Positions 25,409 to 34,761 of a DNA stretch of 60,389 bases are shown in pieces (the stretch's first letter is position 1; every line of letters starts with the position of its first letter). The notes under the pieces are model-generated. The model searched no databases. It saw only the letters and a program-made list of their open reading frames with translations, and was not told the origin of the DNA. The position numbers and the translations under genes were made by a program. The stretch comes from a bacterium (lineage in GTDB: Bacteria; SAR324; XYD2-FULL-50-16), in contig JAHJRI010000274.1 in the NCBI GenBank assembly GCA_018830885.1, positions 1 through 60,389 of the forward strand, given 5' to 3'.

Positions 25409-27049
25409 ATGATTGAATGGCCAAAAAAAAATGATGCACTGAATACAGTTAATCGCGGCGTTGCCTGTGAGTCAGGTCTGTGCACACTCTGTGACTCTGC
25501 CTGCAAGGGAAAATGTGAAACATGGTTAGCTTCCCTTCGGGGTAGAGAACTTCTCTATCCAAGGGATTTTGGCCGGATTACTTCCGGATCATCAAATGTG
25601 ACATCCATCGGGGTTGGTTATCATGCTCTGAGAATTCAGGGATATGCCTACGGCGCACATGGAATCGTCGAAGGCGGTTCCCGGGATCCTGATTTCTGCA
25701 AGTTTCCCAATGTGGATGTTGGTGCGACCTTCGGGAAAGAGATAAAAGTTAAAACACGATTGCCGATAATGACCGGTGCTCTGGGGTCAACCCGGATCGC
25801 TGAAAAATACTGGGATGGATTTGCTGTCGGGGCGGCATTGTGTGGGTTTCCCATTGTGATTGGCGAAAATGTCGTCGGTGTTGATCGAGCATCCGAGATA
25901 AACAATGGGCGAATCACCAAGGCGCCTGAACTGGAGCGGCGGATCGATAAATTTTTGCGATACTTTGATGGTTATGGGGCAATCTTTGTGCAGATGAATG
26001 TCGAAGATACCCGAAATGGTGTTGCAGAATATATTATAGACAAATACGGCGATCAGGTCATTATTGAGTTGAAATGGGGACAGGGTGCCAAAGATATTGG
26101 TGGTGAAATCCAGGTAAAATCGGTTGAATATGCAAAATTTCTAAAAACCCGCGGTTATATTGTTGATCCAGATCCCGATAGCATTGAAGCACAGGAATCG
26201 TTTGCAAGAGGGGCCCTGAAAACATTCGCCAGACACAGTCGTTTGGGAGCGACGAATCTAAATTCTCCTGCGGAAGTGCAGGATAGTTTTATGAAATCGA
26301 TCGAGGGGTTGCGCGCGCTGGGGTACAAGAGAATATCCCTCAAAACCGGTGCTTATGGAATGGAAGCACTGGCGATGTCACTGCGTTATTCGGCTGATGC
26401 CGAACTTGATCTTTTGACCATCGACGGGGCCGGGGGGGGGACTGGGATGAGTCCCTGGAATATGATGCAGAACTGGGGCGTTCCGTCGTTGCCACTGCAT
26501 GCCAAAACCTATGAATATGCCAAAATCCTGGATGAAAAGGGGATCAGGGTGCCCGATATCTCCCTGGCAGGGGGATTTGCACGGGAAGATCATCTATTCA
26601 AAGCACTGGCACTTTGTGCGCCCTATGCGAAAATTATCTGCATGGGACGTGCGCCGATGATTCCCGGTTTTGTCGGTGCCAATATTACCGGTGCGCTGGA
26701 TCATGAGGTGAGGGTTGCCGTTAATGGCTGCTGGGATAAACTGCCGCAATCTGTCCTGGAATACGGAACAAAACCCGAAGAGATTCTGATCGGCTGGGAA
26801 GATGTTCAGAAAAAAGTGGGCAGAAATGAGATGAAAGCGATACCGTTGGGAGCGGTAGCCATGTGGAACTATGCCGATAAACTGAGCTGCGGTCTGCAGC
26901 AGTTTATGGCTGGGGCCAGAAAATTCAAACTGGCAGAGCTGGATCGGTCGGATCTCATGGCGGCAAACAGGGAGACTGCTTTAGAGACGGGAATTTCTTA
27001 CATGTCCGATGCCCAGAACGAATCCGCCCTTTCTATACTGAAAGATTAG
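25409..27049 (+). CDS. FMN-binding glutamate synthase-like protein
   Basis: A 546-residue protein with the FMN/Fe-S synthase domain of glutamate synthase (GltB type, alpha/beta barrel). The N-terminus carries a Cys cluster (CESGLCTLCDSACKGKCETW) that could bind an Fe-S cluster. In the barrel: IELKWGQGAKDIGGEI, then LLTIDGAGGGTGMSPWNMM, which match the FMN-binding and glutamate-synthase motifs, and CMGRAPMIPGF. The glutaminase amidotransferase domain is absent, so ammonia must come from elsewhere or the reaction differs. Such stand-alone proteins are common in anaerobes and archaea. ATG 25409 follows ATGGAGGAAAT, an excellent site. It converges with hemB across a perfect hairpin. Confidence 0.88.
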   Translation: MIEWPKKNDALNTVNRGVACESGLCTLCDSACKGKCETWLASLRGRELLYPRDFGRITSGSSNVTSIGVGYHALRIQGYAYGAHGIVEGGSRDPDFCKFPNVDVGATFGKEIKVKTRLPIMTGALGSTRIAEKYWDGFAVGAALCGFPIVIGENVVGVDRASEINNGRITKAPELERRIDKFLRYFDGYGAIFVQMNVEDTRNGVAEYIIDKYGDQVIIELKWGQGAKDIGGEIQVKSVEYAKFLKTRGYIVDPDPDSIEAQESFARGALKTFARHSRLGATNLNSPAEVQDSFMKSIEGLRALGYKRISLKTGAYGMEALAMSLRYSADAELDLLTIDGAGGGTGMSPWNMMQNWGVPSLPLHAKTYEYAKILDEKGIRVPDISLAGGFAREDHLFKALALCAPYAKIICMGRAPMIPGFVGANITGALDHEVRVAVNGCWDKLPQSVLEYGTKPEEILIGWEDVQKKVGRNEMKAIPLGAVAMWNYADKLSCGLQQFMAGARKFKLAELDRSDLMAANRETALETGISYMSDAQNESALSILKD

Positions 27050-27055
27050 TGTCTT

Positions 27056-27082
27056 GGATCATCCCTGCTGCAGGGATGATCC
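27056..27082. terminator. Perfect hairpin between convergent genes
   Basis: GGATCATCCCTG and CAGGGATGATCC form a perfect 12-bp stem with a 3-nt loop between the stops of the glutamate-synthase-like gene and hemB. No long T tract exists on either side, but position and symmetry indicate a bidirectional transcription end. Confidence 0.75.
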
Positions 27083-27089
27083 AATTGGT

Positions 27090-28076
27090 TCAGCCATTCA
27101 GCCATCGAGCTACCTCTTTGGCATGGTATGTTAAGATCATGCTTGCCCCCGCTCTTTTGAATCCAAGCATGGTCTCCAGGACCACCTTTTTGTAGTCTAT
27201 CCAGCCGTTCAGGCTGGCTGCTTTGATCATGGCGTATTCACCGGAAACATTATAGACCGCGACCGGTACTTCGGAAACCTCGCTGACAGCCCGGACCACA
27301 TCCAGATAGGGCAACCCGGGCTTCACCATGACCATATCGGCTCCCTCGTCAATATCCAGCAGTGTTTCCCGAATGGCTTCCTTCACATTGGCCGGATCCA
27401 TCTGATAGGTCTTTTTATCACCATGCTTCGGGGCGCTGTCCAGGGCATCCCGGAATGGACCGTAATATGCGGAGGCATATTTGGCACTGTAAGCCAGGAT
27501 GCCAACATGAGTATATCCGGCTTCATCCAGAGCGTTTCGAATAAATCCCACCCGGCCGTCCATCATGTCGGACGGTGCAATGATATCTGCTCCGGCCCTT
27601 GCCTGGGAAACAGACATCTCGGCGAGAATCGGGAGCGTGATATCGTTATCGATCACCCCGTTTTTATCGACATAGCCATCGTGGCCGTCCGAACTGTATG
27701 GATCCATCGCCACATCGGTCATCACGGTCATTTCGGGAACCGAAGCTTTGATGGCAGCGATGGTTCGCTGATATAGACCATTGTCATTCGCCGACTCTGA
27801 CGCGCGCGCATCTTTGACGCTATCCTCCAGTGCCGGAAAAAGAACGACTGCAGGAACACCCAGTTGATGCAGGGTCTCACACTCCTGTACGATCAGATCA
27901 GAGGAGAACCTGGAAATGCCAGGCATCGATTCTACAGGCTGCTGCTTATTTGTCCCATCAATGATGAAAAGGGGCATAATCAGGTCTGAAACCTTGAGGT
28001 GGTTCTCCCTCACGAGGGACCGAATACTTTCGGAAACTCTGTTGCGTCTTGGTCGGGAAGTTAGGGTAATCGTCAT
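27090..28076 (-). CDS. hemB: Delta-aminolevulinic acid dehydratase
   Basis: HemB (porphobilinogen synthase) condenses two 5-aminolevulinate molecules in tetrapyrrole synthesis. The 328-residue protein has both active lysines: LAYSAKYASAYYGPFRD (Lys199) and VMVKPGLPYLD (Lys252, Schiff base). The metal loop reads DVAMDPYSSDGHDG, with Ala and Asp where zinc enzymes have cysteines, so it is of the magnesium/potassium type. ATG 28076. Heme made here could feed the ccm genes at 17-21 kb, though the two are not linked in one operon. Confidence 0.97.
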   Translation of the reverse strand: MTITLTSRPRRNRVSESIRSLVRENHLKVSDLIMPLFIIDGTNKQQPVESMPGISRFSSDLIVQECETLHQLGVPAVVLFPALEDSVKDARASESANDNGLYQRTIAAIKASVPEMTVMTDVAMDPYSSDGHDGYVDKNGVIDNDITLPILAEMSVSQARAGADIIAPSDMMDGRVGFIRNALDEAGYTHVGILAYSAKYASAYYGPFRDALDSAPKHGDKKTYQMDPANVKEAIRETLLDIDEGADMVMVKPGLPYLDVVRAVSEVSEVPVAVYNVSGEYAMIKAASLNGWIDYKKVVLETMLGFKRAGASMILTYHAKEVARWLNG

Positions 28077-28300
28077 GTCGTTTCTCTCCGGACAATAGGT
28101 TGAATGAAAATATCAGTACTTTGCCACGCAGGGCACCATTGATTGATGGCAGATGGACTCCCCATCCCTGTTTGAAAGTTGAAAATCGGTCAGGAATGCC
28201 CCCTGATGATCATCTGGATTAAATTATGCAAATACAGGTGTTTAAAGACAAGCAGAAATTCTTGATTTTCTTGAAATATTGAATAAATACAGTCAGGATG

Positions 28301-28348
28301 AAAAAAATGGGATCTTTTCTCATCGAAGACCCATCATCTCATTTTTTT
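28301..28348. terminator. Long stem flanked by A and T runs
   Basis: AAAAAAATGGGAT (28301-28313) pairs with ATCTCATTTTTTT (28336-28348) with one G-T pair and a 22-nt loop. It lies in the 473-nt divergent spacer between hemB and scpA (28077-28549), where nothing else was recognised. With A on one side and T on the other it could end transcription in both directions, but no gene ends close by. Confidence 0.4.
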
Positions 28349-28549
28349 TAATTGAACAGGAATATCGCCGGAATATGGTTTGGCGGGATGGTGACCGATA
28401 ATCCTGCCTCCAAAACGCCATTTTATTTGACCAAACAGTGCATGTCGATTCAAAATAGGGCATGTAAGTGTGGGTGCACAGAATCAGGATTGTTTTTAAG
28501 AGCAGGTTTCCCGGGTTGAAATCCGCTAAATATTCCTCAAACGTTTACT

Positions 28550-29359
28550 GTGGAAAGCGAAAATAAACAGCTGGAAATTTTTGATCTGTTGCAGGTCAAC
28601 TTGAATATCTTTGAAGGACCGCTTGATCTCCTGCTGGACTTGATCCGCAAGAAAAAGATGGATATTCGCGATATTTCGCTGGCAGAAATATGTGAACCCT
28701 ATCTGCAACAGCTCAATTTGATGGAAGCAATCAATATGGATATTGCCATCGAATTTCTCGATATTGCGTCTACCCTGATTCTGATAAAGTCGAAAACGCT
28801 GCTGCCCAATGAACCAACATCCATCGAGGAGGATGAGTTCCTGGATACGGAAGAGCAGCTGAAGCAAAAGCTGCTTGAGTATCTGAAATTTCAGATGATA
28901 GCTGAAGGCCTAAACCGGAGGGAGTTGCTGGGTCGCGAAATGTATGGCAGACCGGAAGTTGTTGAAACAGAATCAGAAACGGGCATTGAAAGCAGCATTG
29001 AAATGTTCGAACAACTGTCTGTCTATGCCTTGATCAAAGCCTATCGACAATTGATTATTAAAAAAGGTTACCAGAAGCCCCATGAAGTGGCACAGGAAAC
29101 CTATTCACTCGAAGAGAAGATACTGGAATTTCTAAAGATATTTCAATCGGGGGAAATGAGGACATTTCTTGATCTTTGTCCCCGAAATCCGACCAAACCC
29201 GAAATTATTATCTCATTTATGGCCATTCTTGAGCTGGCCCGGCTTTTTTTGATGCGGATTCAGCAAGTTCAGGAATTTGGCATTCTGCATTGTATCCCGA
29301 ACGACAACATCAGTGAATACCGGGCAGACTTTGAGATTTCCATTCCCAATGCGTCATAA
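28550..29359 (+). CDS. scpA: Segregation and condensation protein A
   Basis: ScpA is the kleisin of the bacterial SMC-ScpAB condensin; it bridges the SMC heads. The family start is clear: FEGPLDLLLDLIRKKKMDIRDISLAEICEPYLQQL in pieces, then IAIEFLDIASTLILIKSKTLLP. The C-terminal winged helix ends with the segment MAILELARLFLMRIQQ. The frame begins at GTG 28550 (VESENKQLEIF); no strong ribosome-binding site is visible, and the start is uncertain by some residues. scpB, normally adjacent, is not found next to it. The smc gene is 14 kb downstream in this window. Confidence 0.93.
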   Translation: MESENKQLEIFDLLQVNLNIFEGPLDLLLDLIRKKKMDIRDISLAEICEPYLQQLNLMEAINMDIAIEFLDIASTLILIKSKTLLPNEPTSIEEDEFLDTEEQLKQKLLEYLKFQMIAEGLNRRELLGREMYGRPEVVETESETGIESSIEMFEQLSVYALIKAYRQLIIKKGYQKPHEVAQETYSLEEKILEFLKIFQSGEMRTFLDLCPRNPTKPEIIISFMAILELARLFLMRIQQVQEFGILHCIPNDNISEYRADFEISIPNAS

Positions 29360-29494
29360 TAACGATGAGGTGTCACGGCGTTCTGTTGAAGAATCTTCCC
29401 GGATGGCGGAACTGTCTTGAAAATTAATATTTACAGATAGTTAAATAAATACAACAATGTATATAAAAACAGAGTCCGTATGCAAAGTCGCCAA

Positions 29495-29524
29495 TTGACA
29501 GATAAATATGTATTAAATTATATT
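29495..29524 (+). promoter_or_regulatory. Sigma-70 type promoter before DUF177 gene
   Basis: TTGACA (29495-29500) and TATATT (29519-29524) are 18 nt apart; a further TATAAT starts at 29524. Transcription should start only a few bases before the ATG at 29539, so the leader is very short and the mRNA may be nearly leaderless. Confidence 0.65.
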
Positions 29525-29538
29525 ATAATGTTTAGATT

Positions 29539-30054
29539 ATGAAAATTAAACTGCATCAACTTGATGAAGAGATATCCAAGTTCGATTTTCAGCTGGCGAG
29601 AAAGGATCTGCTTAAGCTGGAGCATCGATTTTCTTTTGATTCAATGGTTTGCAGTGCAGAACTGGCTCTTAAGAGGGATACGGTTCAGTTCCATGGTACC
29701 TATGCGGTCGAGATCGAAACCAGTTGTGATATTTGCCTGGAACCGGTTTCAATCAGGTTGGATCAGGAGTTTGATTTGATCCTGATAGATGAAGCAAGTT
29801 ACCTGGAGCCGGAAAGCGACTTTGAGATATCCACCCAGTCAGAAGATGTAGACTTTTACAGAGGGCAGGAAATCCTCCTGTCTGAGCACTTTGAAGATCA
29901 GCTCTTGCTGGATCTTCCTTTTTCTATCAAGTGTTCTGAAAATTGCAGGGGAATTTGCCCGAATTGTGGCGTTAATCGTAATGTTGAAAGTTGCCAGTGC
30001 TCTGACAATAGGGGAAGTTCCCCTTTTTCAATCCTTGGCGACCTGAAAGGGTGA
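29539..30054 (+). CDS. DUF177 / YceD family protein
   Basis: YceD (DUF177) is needed for 23S rRNA accumulation in some bacteria and is almost always encoded just before rpmF. The 171-residue product has the central ETSCDICLEPVSIRLDQEFDLI and the C-terminal zinc-like knuckle segments CSENCRGICPNCGVNRNVESC. The only plausible start is ATG 29539, which lacks a Shine-Dalgarno and lies just behind a strong promoter. rpmF follows after 70 nt. Confidence 0.9.
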   Translation: MKIKLHQLDEEISKFDFQLARKDLLKLEHRFSFDSMVCSAELALKRDTVQFHGTYAVEIETSCDICLEPVSIRLDQEFDLILIDEASYLEPESDFEISTQSEDVDFYRGQEILLSEHFEDQLLLDLPFSIKCSENCRGICPNCGVNRNVESCQCSDNRGSSPFSILGDLKG

Positions 30055-30124
30055 CTGTTTCACGTATTGATAACCCCTGACGATTCAGTGTTATCCCAAA
30101 AAACCATTTGTCAACGGAGATATC

Positions 30125-30304
30125 GTGGCTGTACCAAAAAGAAAAACCTCTCGGTCTGTGTCAAAACAGAGAAGGACCCATAAAAATCTGGAAAAAGTAA
30201 ACTTTATTAGTTGCTCCAACTGTCAGGAACTGATTCTTCCCCATCGTGTCTGCCCGAAATGCGGCCATCAGTATGGAAAACAGATTATTGCGATGGATGA
30301 ATAA
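30125..30304 (+). CDS. rpmF: 50S ribosomal protein L32
   Basis: A 59-residue zinc-type L32. The product starts AVPKRKTSRSVSKQRRTHK, followed by the zinc-binding cysteines in SCSNCQE and CPKCGHQYGKQ. It starts at GTG 30125 with CGGAGATATC upstream. Position between the DUF177 gene and plsX is the universal arrangement. Confidence 0.95.
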   Translation: MAVPKRKTSRSVSKQRRTHKNLEKVNFISCSNCQELILPHRVCPKCGHQYGKQIIAMDE

Positions 30305-30351
30305 GAGCCGTCGTTCTCGCTGCCGGATGTCAGCAGGAATGTTGTGACAGT

Positions 30352-31359
30352 ATGACAATCGCGATCGATGCAATGGGCGGCGACACGTATCCTGGAAATC
30401 CGGTGCAGGGTGCGGTGACCGCTGCTAATGAGTTCAGGATCCACGTCCTGTTGGTGGGGGATGAGACTGTTATTCAAACAGAGCTCAATCGACACAGATG
30501 GGACCGGTCCCGAATTGATATCGTTCACGCCAGTCAGGTCATTGAAATGGGTGAACCCGTTGCGTCAGCGGTGCGTGCGAAAAAGGACGCTTCCATGCGG
30601 GTCTGCTATGATCTGCACAAGAACGGTGTTGTCAACGGCGTTGTCAGTGCCGGAAATTCAGGGGCTATGCTGGCGGTGGGAAGATTCGTCCTGAAAATGA
30701 TTCCTGGTATCAGCCGGCCCTGTATCAGTGCGATGCTGCCATCCATGGGAGGGAAAGTACTCCTGGTTGATGCAGGGGCAAATATTGACTGTACACCGGA
30801 ACAGCTTCGACAATTTGCAATCCTGGGACATATTTATATGTCCGATCTTCATGCGATCCCTTCTCCGCGTATCGGTCTCTTGAATGTTGGATCTGAAGAG
30901 GGCAAAGGGGATGAACGTCGTAAAAAGACCTTCGACCTGCTGAAAGAAACCCCGTTGAATTTCATCGGCAATGTTGAAGGAGAGGACTTTTTCAGCGGAG
31001 ATGTCGATATTGTCGTAACCGATGGTTTTGCCGGTAATATTCTTCTAAAATCGGTGCAGGCGGCGGCATCGTTTACCGTCAAATTGACCACCCAGGAGAT
31101 AAACCGGTCGCTGTGGGCGAGGTTTGGGTCACTTTTGTTGAGATCCTCGTTCAAAAAGTTGCAAAAACAGATTAACTATGCCGAATTGGGGGGTGCCCCC
31201 TTAATCGGGTTAAGGGGAAACGGAATCGTCTGTCATGGCAAATCCAGCCCTGATGCCATTGAACATGGGATCCGTCTGGCGCAAAAGGCTGCTGATGAAA
31301 GATGGACAGAGAGACTCAGTGAAGGAATTCTGGCATACCAGGAGATCCTGAAACAATAA
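30352..31359 (+). CDS. plsX: Phosphate acyltransferase PlsX
   Basis: PlsX makes acyl-phosphate from acyl-ACP, the donor for PlsY in phospholipid synthesis. The 335-residue protein starts MTIAIDAMGGDTYPGNPVQG and shows SAGNSGAMLAVGRF, GANIDCTPEQLRQFA, GFAGNILLKSVQ and YAELGGAPLIG. It lies between rpmF and fabG. The fabH and fabD genes that usually come next are missing. Confidence 0.96.
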   Translation: MTIAIDAMGGDTYPGNPVQGAVTAANEFRIHVLLVGDETVIQTELNRHRWDRSRIDIVHASQVIEMGEPVASAVRAKKDASMRVCYDLHKNGVVNGVVSAGNSGAMLAVGRFVLKMIPGISRPCISAMLPSMGGKVLLVDAGANIDCTPEQLRQFAILGHIYMSDLHAIPSPRIGLLNVGSEEGKGDERRKKTFDLLKETPLNFIGNVEGEDFFSGDVDIVVTDGFAGNILLKSVQAAASFTVKLTTQEINRSLWARFGSLLLRSSFKKLQKQINYAELGGAPLIGLRGNGIVCHGKSSPDAIEHGIRLAQKAADERWTERLSEGILAYQEILKQ

Positions 31360-31414
31360 CAAACAGACCATTCATGATCTCATATTTTATGTGAACGAAA
31401 TAAGTGGATGAATT

Positions 31415-32155
31415 ATGATACATCTGAAAGGACAAACAGCTTTGGTTACGGGGGGTTCCCGCGGGATCGGCAAGGAAGTGATGACCAAACTGGCTCAGGC
31501 CGGGGCGGATGTCTGCTTTATAGACCTGATTTCAGATCTGGCCGGGCAGGTCGAAGAGGAAGTAAAGACCCATGGTGGACAGTGCGTTTTTTACAAGGGT
31601 AATGTGGCGGATCTGGATCAGTGCGTGAAAATTGCGGATGAGATACTGGAACGGTTCAGCAAAATCGATATTCTGGTGAACAACGCCGGTATTACACGGG
31701 ATGCCTTGTTTATGCGGATGAGTCGGGAGAACTGGGATGATGTTATCAATATCAATCTCGGCGGTATTTTCAATATGTGCAAGGCGGTGATTCGCCCGAT
31801 GGTCAAGGCGAAATATGGCAGAATTATCAACCTCAGTTCCATTGTCGGTTATACGGGAAATCCCGGTCAGGTGAACTATTCTTCCGCTAAAGCTGGTTTG
31901 ATCGGTTTTACAAAGTCTCTGGCGAAAGAAGTGGCCTCCAGAAATATCACCTGTAATGCGATTGCCCCAGGATTTATCAAATCGGATATGACGGACAAAC
32001 TGGACGAGACGCAAAAAAACGCCATGCTGGCCAACGTACCCATGAAACGGATGGGAACCCTGGAAGATGTGGCAAACGGGGTTCTGTTCCTGGCGTCACC
32101 GCTGGCTGATTATATTACCGGGACGACCCTCCATATCAATGGCGGGATGTTTTGA
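31415..32155 (+). CDS. fabG: 3-oxoacyl-ACP reductase FabG
   Basis: NADPH-dependent ketoreductase of fatty-acid elongation, short-chain dehydrogenase fold. TGGSRGIG at residues 12-19 binds the cofactor, NNAG follows, and the catalytic Ser142, Tyr155 and Lys159 are in INLSSIVGYTG and VNYSSAKAG. The end ADYITGTTLHINGGMF is typical of FabG. 246 residues. In this window it is the only ketoreductase that could serve the PfaC/PfaD synthase in trans, though that is speculation. Confidence 0.95.
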   Translation: MIHLKGQTALVTGGSRGIGKEVMTKLAQAGADVCFIDLISDLAGQVEEEVKTHGGQCVFYKGNVADLDQCVKIADEILERFSKIDILVNNAGITRDALFMRMSRENWDDVININLGGIFNMCKAVIRPMVKAKYGRIINLSSIVGYTGNPGQVNYSSAKAGLIGFTKSLAKEVASRNITCNAIAPGFIKSDMTDKLDETQKNAMLANVPMKRMGTLEDVANGVLFLASPLADYITGTTLHINGGMF

Positions 32156-32290
32156 ACGCGTGTTCTTTTGCAGACAGCAGAGGCTGATCAGGTGCCATTA
32201 ATCTGGTATCACATCGCCAAACCTTGAGATTTTGCCGCCGCCTTATATCTTGATTCGTGCAAAAATAACAGGGTTATAGAGAAAAAGGTT

Positions 32291-32319
32291 TTGACAGAGT
32301 TTTTTATTCGTTAGATATT
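32291..32319 (+). promoter_or_regulatory. Candidate promoter for acpP-fabF
   Basis: TTGACA (32291-32296) is followed 17 nt later by GATATT (32314-32319). It would give acpP and fabF a separate promoter with a leader of about 110 nt. ACP is needed in great excess, so independent transcription is plausible. Confidence 0.5.
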
Positions 32320-32438
32320 TTGTGTTCTTACCGGTTTCGAGGGGTGTGCTCTCGGACAACGGTACAAAGTGGCCGATTCCGGATTCTAGTAACGGTAAAA
32401 TATCTAAAAAAATTGATTTTCTATTTGGGAGAGAAAAA

Positions 32439-32687
32439 ATGAGTGTTGAACGAAGTGAAGTTGAAAGCAAAGTGATTGCTATTATTGTTGAGCAGCTTGG
32501 AATTGAAGAGGGAGAAGTTAAACTGGAATCCAATTTCATTGATGACCTGGGTGCAGATTCGCTGGATACAGTTGAGCTGGTCATGGCCTTTGAAGAAGAG
32601 TTTGACCTTGAAATTCCCGATGAGGAAGCTGAAAAAATTACAACTGTTGGTAGCGCAATTGATCACATTGTTGAAGCGATAAACTAA
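32439..32687 (+). CDS. acpP: Acyl carrier protein
   Basis: An 82-residue type II ACP. The phosphopantetheine site is [13 protein letters not shown] with Ser41; the acidic second helix ([20 protein letters not shown]) fits AcpP. ATG 32439 follows GGGAGAGAAAAA. It lies before fabF, as usual. It is the only ACP in the window, hence a candidate carrier for the large lipid synthase, which has none of its own. Confidence 0.97.
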   Translation: MSVERSEVESKVIAIIVEQLGIEEGEVKLESNFIDDLGADSLDTVELVMAFEEEFDLEIPDEEAEKITTVGSAIDHIVEAIN

Positions 32688-32734
32688 GTCGACGCCTTAC
32701 CGGTTGCACCATAACCCGAAACTAGATGATCTGA

Positions 32735-33967
32735 ATGAGAAAACGAGTTGTAGTTACCGGAATCGGAACAGTCAATCCTCTGGGAAACGACCTGGAGACC
32801 ACCTGGGATAAGGTGGTCAAGGGTGTCAGTGGGATCTCTCGGATTACCAAGTTTGATGCCACTGGTTTTCCTACCCAGATAGCGGGTGAGGTGAAGGATT
32901 TTGATCCCCAGTTGTATATTGAAAAAAAAGAGATCAAGAAGATGGATATCTTTATCCAGTATGCCATTGCTGCAAGTGAAGAGGCAGTAAAAATGGCACA
33001 ACTGGAGATTCCGGAAGAACTGGGTCCTGATGTCGGGGTTTCCATTGGTGTCGGTATCGGTGGGTTGCCCAATATTCAATACTTCAGTAAAATCATAGAG
33101 GAGCGGGGACCTTCAAAAATTTCGCCGTTCTTTATTCCCATGACCATCAGCAATATGGCTTCCGGTTACGTTTCCATGAAATACGGGGCCAGAGGGTATA
33201 ACGCCACAACTACATCGGCTTGTTCGTCATCCAATCACTCTATCGGTGATGCCGCCCGCATTATCGAACGGGGAGATGCCAAAGTCATGATTGTGGGAGG
33301 GGCGGAATCAACCATCTCCTCTCTGGCAATCGGTGGTTTCGGGGCGATGAAGGCTCTTTCCCGCCGTAACGATGAACCTGAAAAAGCTTGTCGACCCTAC
33401 GACAGAGACCGGGACGGGTTTGTGCTGGGAGAGGGATGTGGTATTCTGATCCTTGAGGAGTACGAGTTCGCACGTTCCCGTGGGGCAAAAATTCTTGCTG
33501 AACTATCCGGTTATGGGTTCAGCTCCGATGCCTTTCATATCACGAAGCCATCACTGGAAGGTCCTCTGCTGGCAATGAAGAAAGCCATCGCCGACGCCCA
33601 AATTGATGGCGGGGATATCGACTATATCAACGCCCATGGAACGGCGACACCAGCCGGGGATATTAACGAACTCAAAGCCATTCGCAGTGCTCTGGGAGAC
33701 AAGGCAGCGGACCGTGTCTCAGTCAGTTCGACAAAATCCATGACCGGACACCTCCTGGGGGGTGCCGGGGGACTGGAAGCTGTTCTGATTATCAAGGCGA
33801 TGAAACACAGTCTGGTTCCGCCGACGATCAATATTGAAAATCTCGACCCCGAATGTGACATCGATGTGACCCCCAACGTGGCACGTGAAAAGGAAATTAA
33901 TGTCGCCATGAGTAATTCATTCGGATTTGGTGGTACCAACGCCACATTGATATTCAAAAAAATCTGA
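32735..33967 (+). CDS. fabF: 3-oxoacyl-ACP synthase II (FabF)
   Basis: The elongation condensing enzyme (KAS II). Thiolase fold of 410 residues with active Cys163 in TTTSACSSSNHSIGDAA and the two histidines in NAHGTATPAGD and STKSMTGHLLGGAGG; the end AMSNSFGFGGTNATLIF is typical. The residues after the active Cys (SSSNH) differ from the common ATG.H form, but the catalytic triad is complete. acpP precedes it by 47 nt, yggS follows by 12 nt. Confidence 0.95.
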   Translation: MRKRVVVTGIGTVNPLGNDLETTWDKVVKGVSGISRITKFDATGFPTQIAGEVKDFDPQLYIEKKEIKKMDIFIQYAIAASEEAVKMAQLEIPEELGPDVGVSIGVGIGGLPNIQYFSKIIEERGPSKISPFFIPMTISNMASGYVSMKYGARGYNATTTSACSSSNHSIGDAARIIERGDAKVMIVGGAESTISSLAIGGFGAMKALSRRNDEPEKACRPYDRDRDGFVLGEGCGILILEEYEFARSRGAKILAELSGYGFSSDAFHITKPSLEGPLLAMKKAIADAQIDGGDIDYINAHGTATPAGDINELKAIRSALGDKAADRVSVSSTKSMTGHLLGGAGGLEAVLIIKAMKHSLVPPTINIENLDPECDIDVTPNVAREKEINVAMSNSFGFGGTNATLIFKKI

Positions 33968-33979
33968 CCCGGGTAGCTG

Positions 33980-34663
33980 GTGACGACGAACCCTATCAAA
34001 GACAACCTGGCTGAGGTGTTACAAAGGATACGGGAGGCATCAGCAGGCAGGGACAACGTCAAGTTGATTGCTGTTTCAAAGACCAAGCCTGTCGAGATGA
34101 TCCTGGAGGCGTTCCAATGTGGTCAGCTCCGGTTTGGTGAAAACAGGGTTCAGGAAGCCCGGGACAAACAGCCACAACTTCCCGCGGCAATTGACTGGCA
34201 CCTGATCGGACCCCTGCAGAAAAACAAGGCTAAATACTGCCCCGCTATCTTCTCCACCATTCATACGATCCACCGTTTTGATGTCGCAGAAGTCCTGAAC
34301 GAAAAATGTCACAGTCTGAACAGGACGCTGGATATACTGATCCAGATGAACCTCACCAGTGAAGAAACCAAGTCGGGTGTAACCACCGTTGATGATTTGC
34401 GCCGGTTGGAAGACCAGATCATGCTGTTGGAAAACCTGCGTATTACCGGGCTGATGACCATGGGGGACTTTCATGCCACCGATGACGAAAACCGGAAAGT
34501 ATTTGCCCGTCTATACCAGATTAATCAGCAGGAAGCATCCCGTTTGGGGCTCAAAGACCAGATGGTAGAGATTTCGAGTGGCATGTCGGATGATTTTGAG
34601 CTGGCGCTGAAGGAAGGGGCAACCTACGTTCGGATCGGTAGTGCGATCTTCGGTTCCCGCTGA
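33980..34663 (+). CDS. YggS/PROSC family PLP-binding protein
   Basis: A pyridoxal-phosphate homeostasis protein of the YggS (COG0325) family, fold III, 227 residues. Seen: LIAVSKTKPVEMI with the PLP lysine, FGENRVQEARDK, WHLIGPLQKNKAKY, and SSGMSDDFELALKEGATYVRIGSAIFG at the phosphate-binding end. It starts at GTG 33980, 12 nt after fabF. These proteins bind PLP without known catalysis and affect amino-acid pools. Probably the last gene of the fab unit. Confidence 0.93.
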   Translation: MTTNPIKDNLAEVLQRIREASAGRDNVKLIAVSKTKPVEMILEAFQCGQLRFGENRVQEARDKQPQLPAAIDWHLIGPLQKNKAKYCPAIFSTIHTIHRFDVAEVLNEKCHSLNRTLDILIQMNLTSEETKSGVTTVDDLRRLEDQIMLLENLRITGLMTMGDFHATDDENRKVFARLYQINQQEASRLGLKDQMVEISSGMSDDFELALKEGATYVRIGSAIFGSR

Positions 34664-34744
34664 ACCGGTCGCTGTCTGATAGAAAATTCCACAATCGTAA
34701 AAACAGGGTGCATGGCCAGGGAGAAGGAGGATTACTCTTTGTCA

Positions 34745-34761
34745 ATTGGCACGACTCGTGA
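34745..34761 (+). promoter_or_regulatory. Weak sigma-54 promoter candidate
   Basis: ATTGGCACG (34745-34753) matches the -24 element very well, and the -12 side reads GTGAA, with GA where GC is expected at the right 10-nt distance. It lies about 75 nt before the M30-like lipoprotein gene. The imperfect -12 box lowers confidence. Confidence 0.35.
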
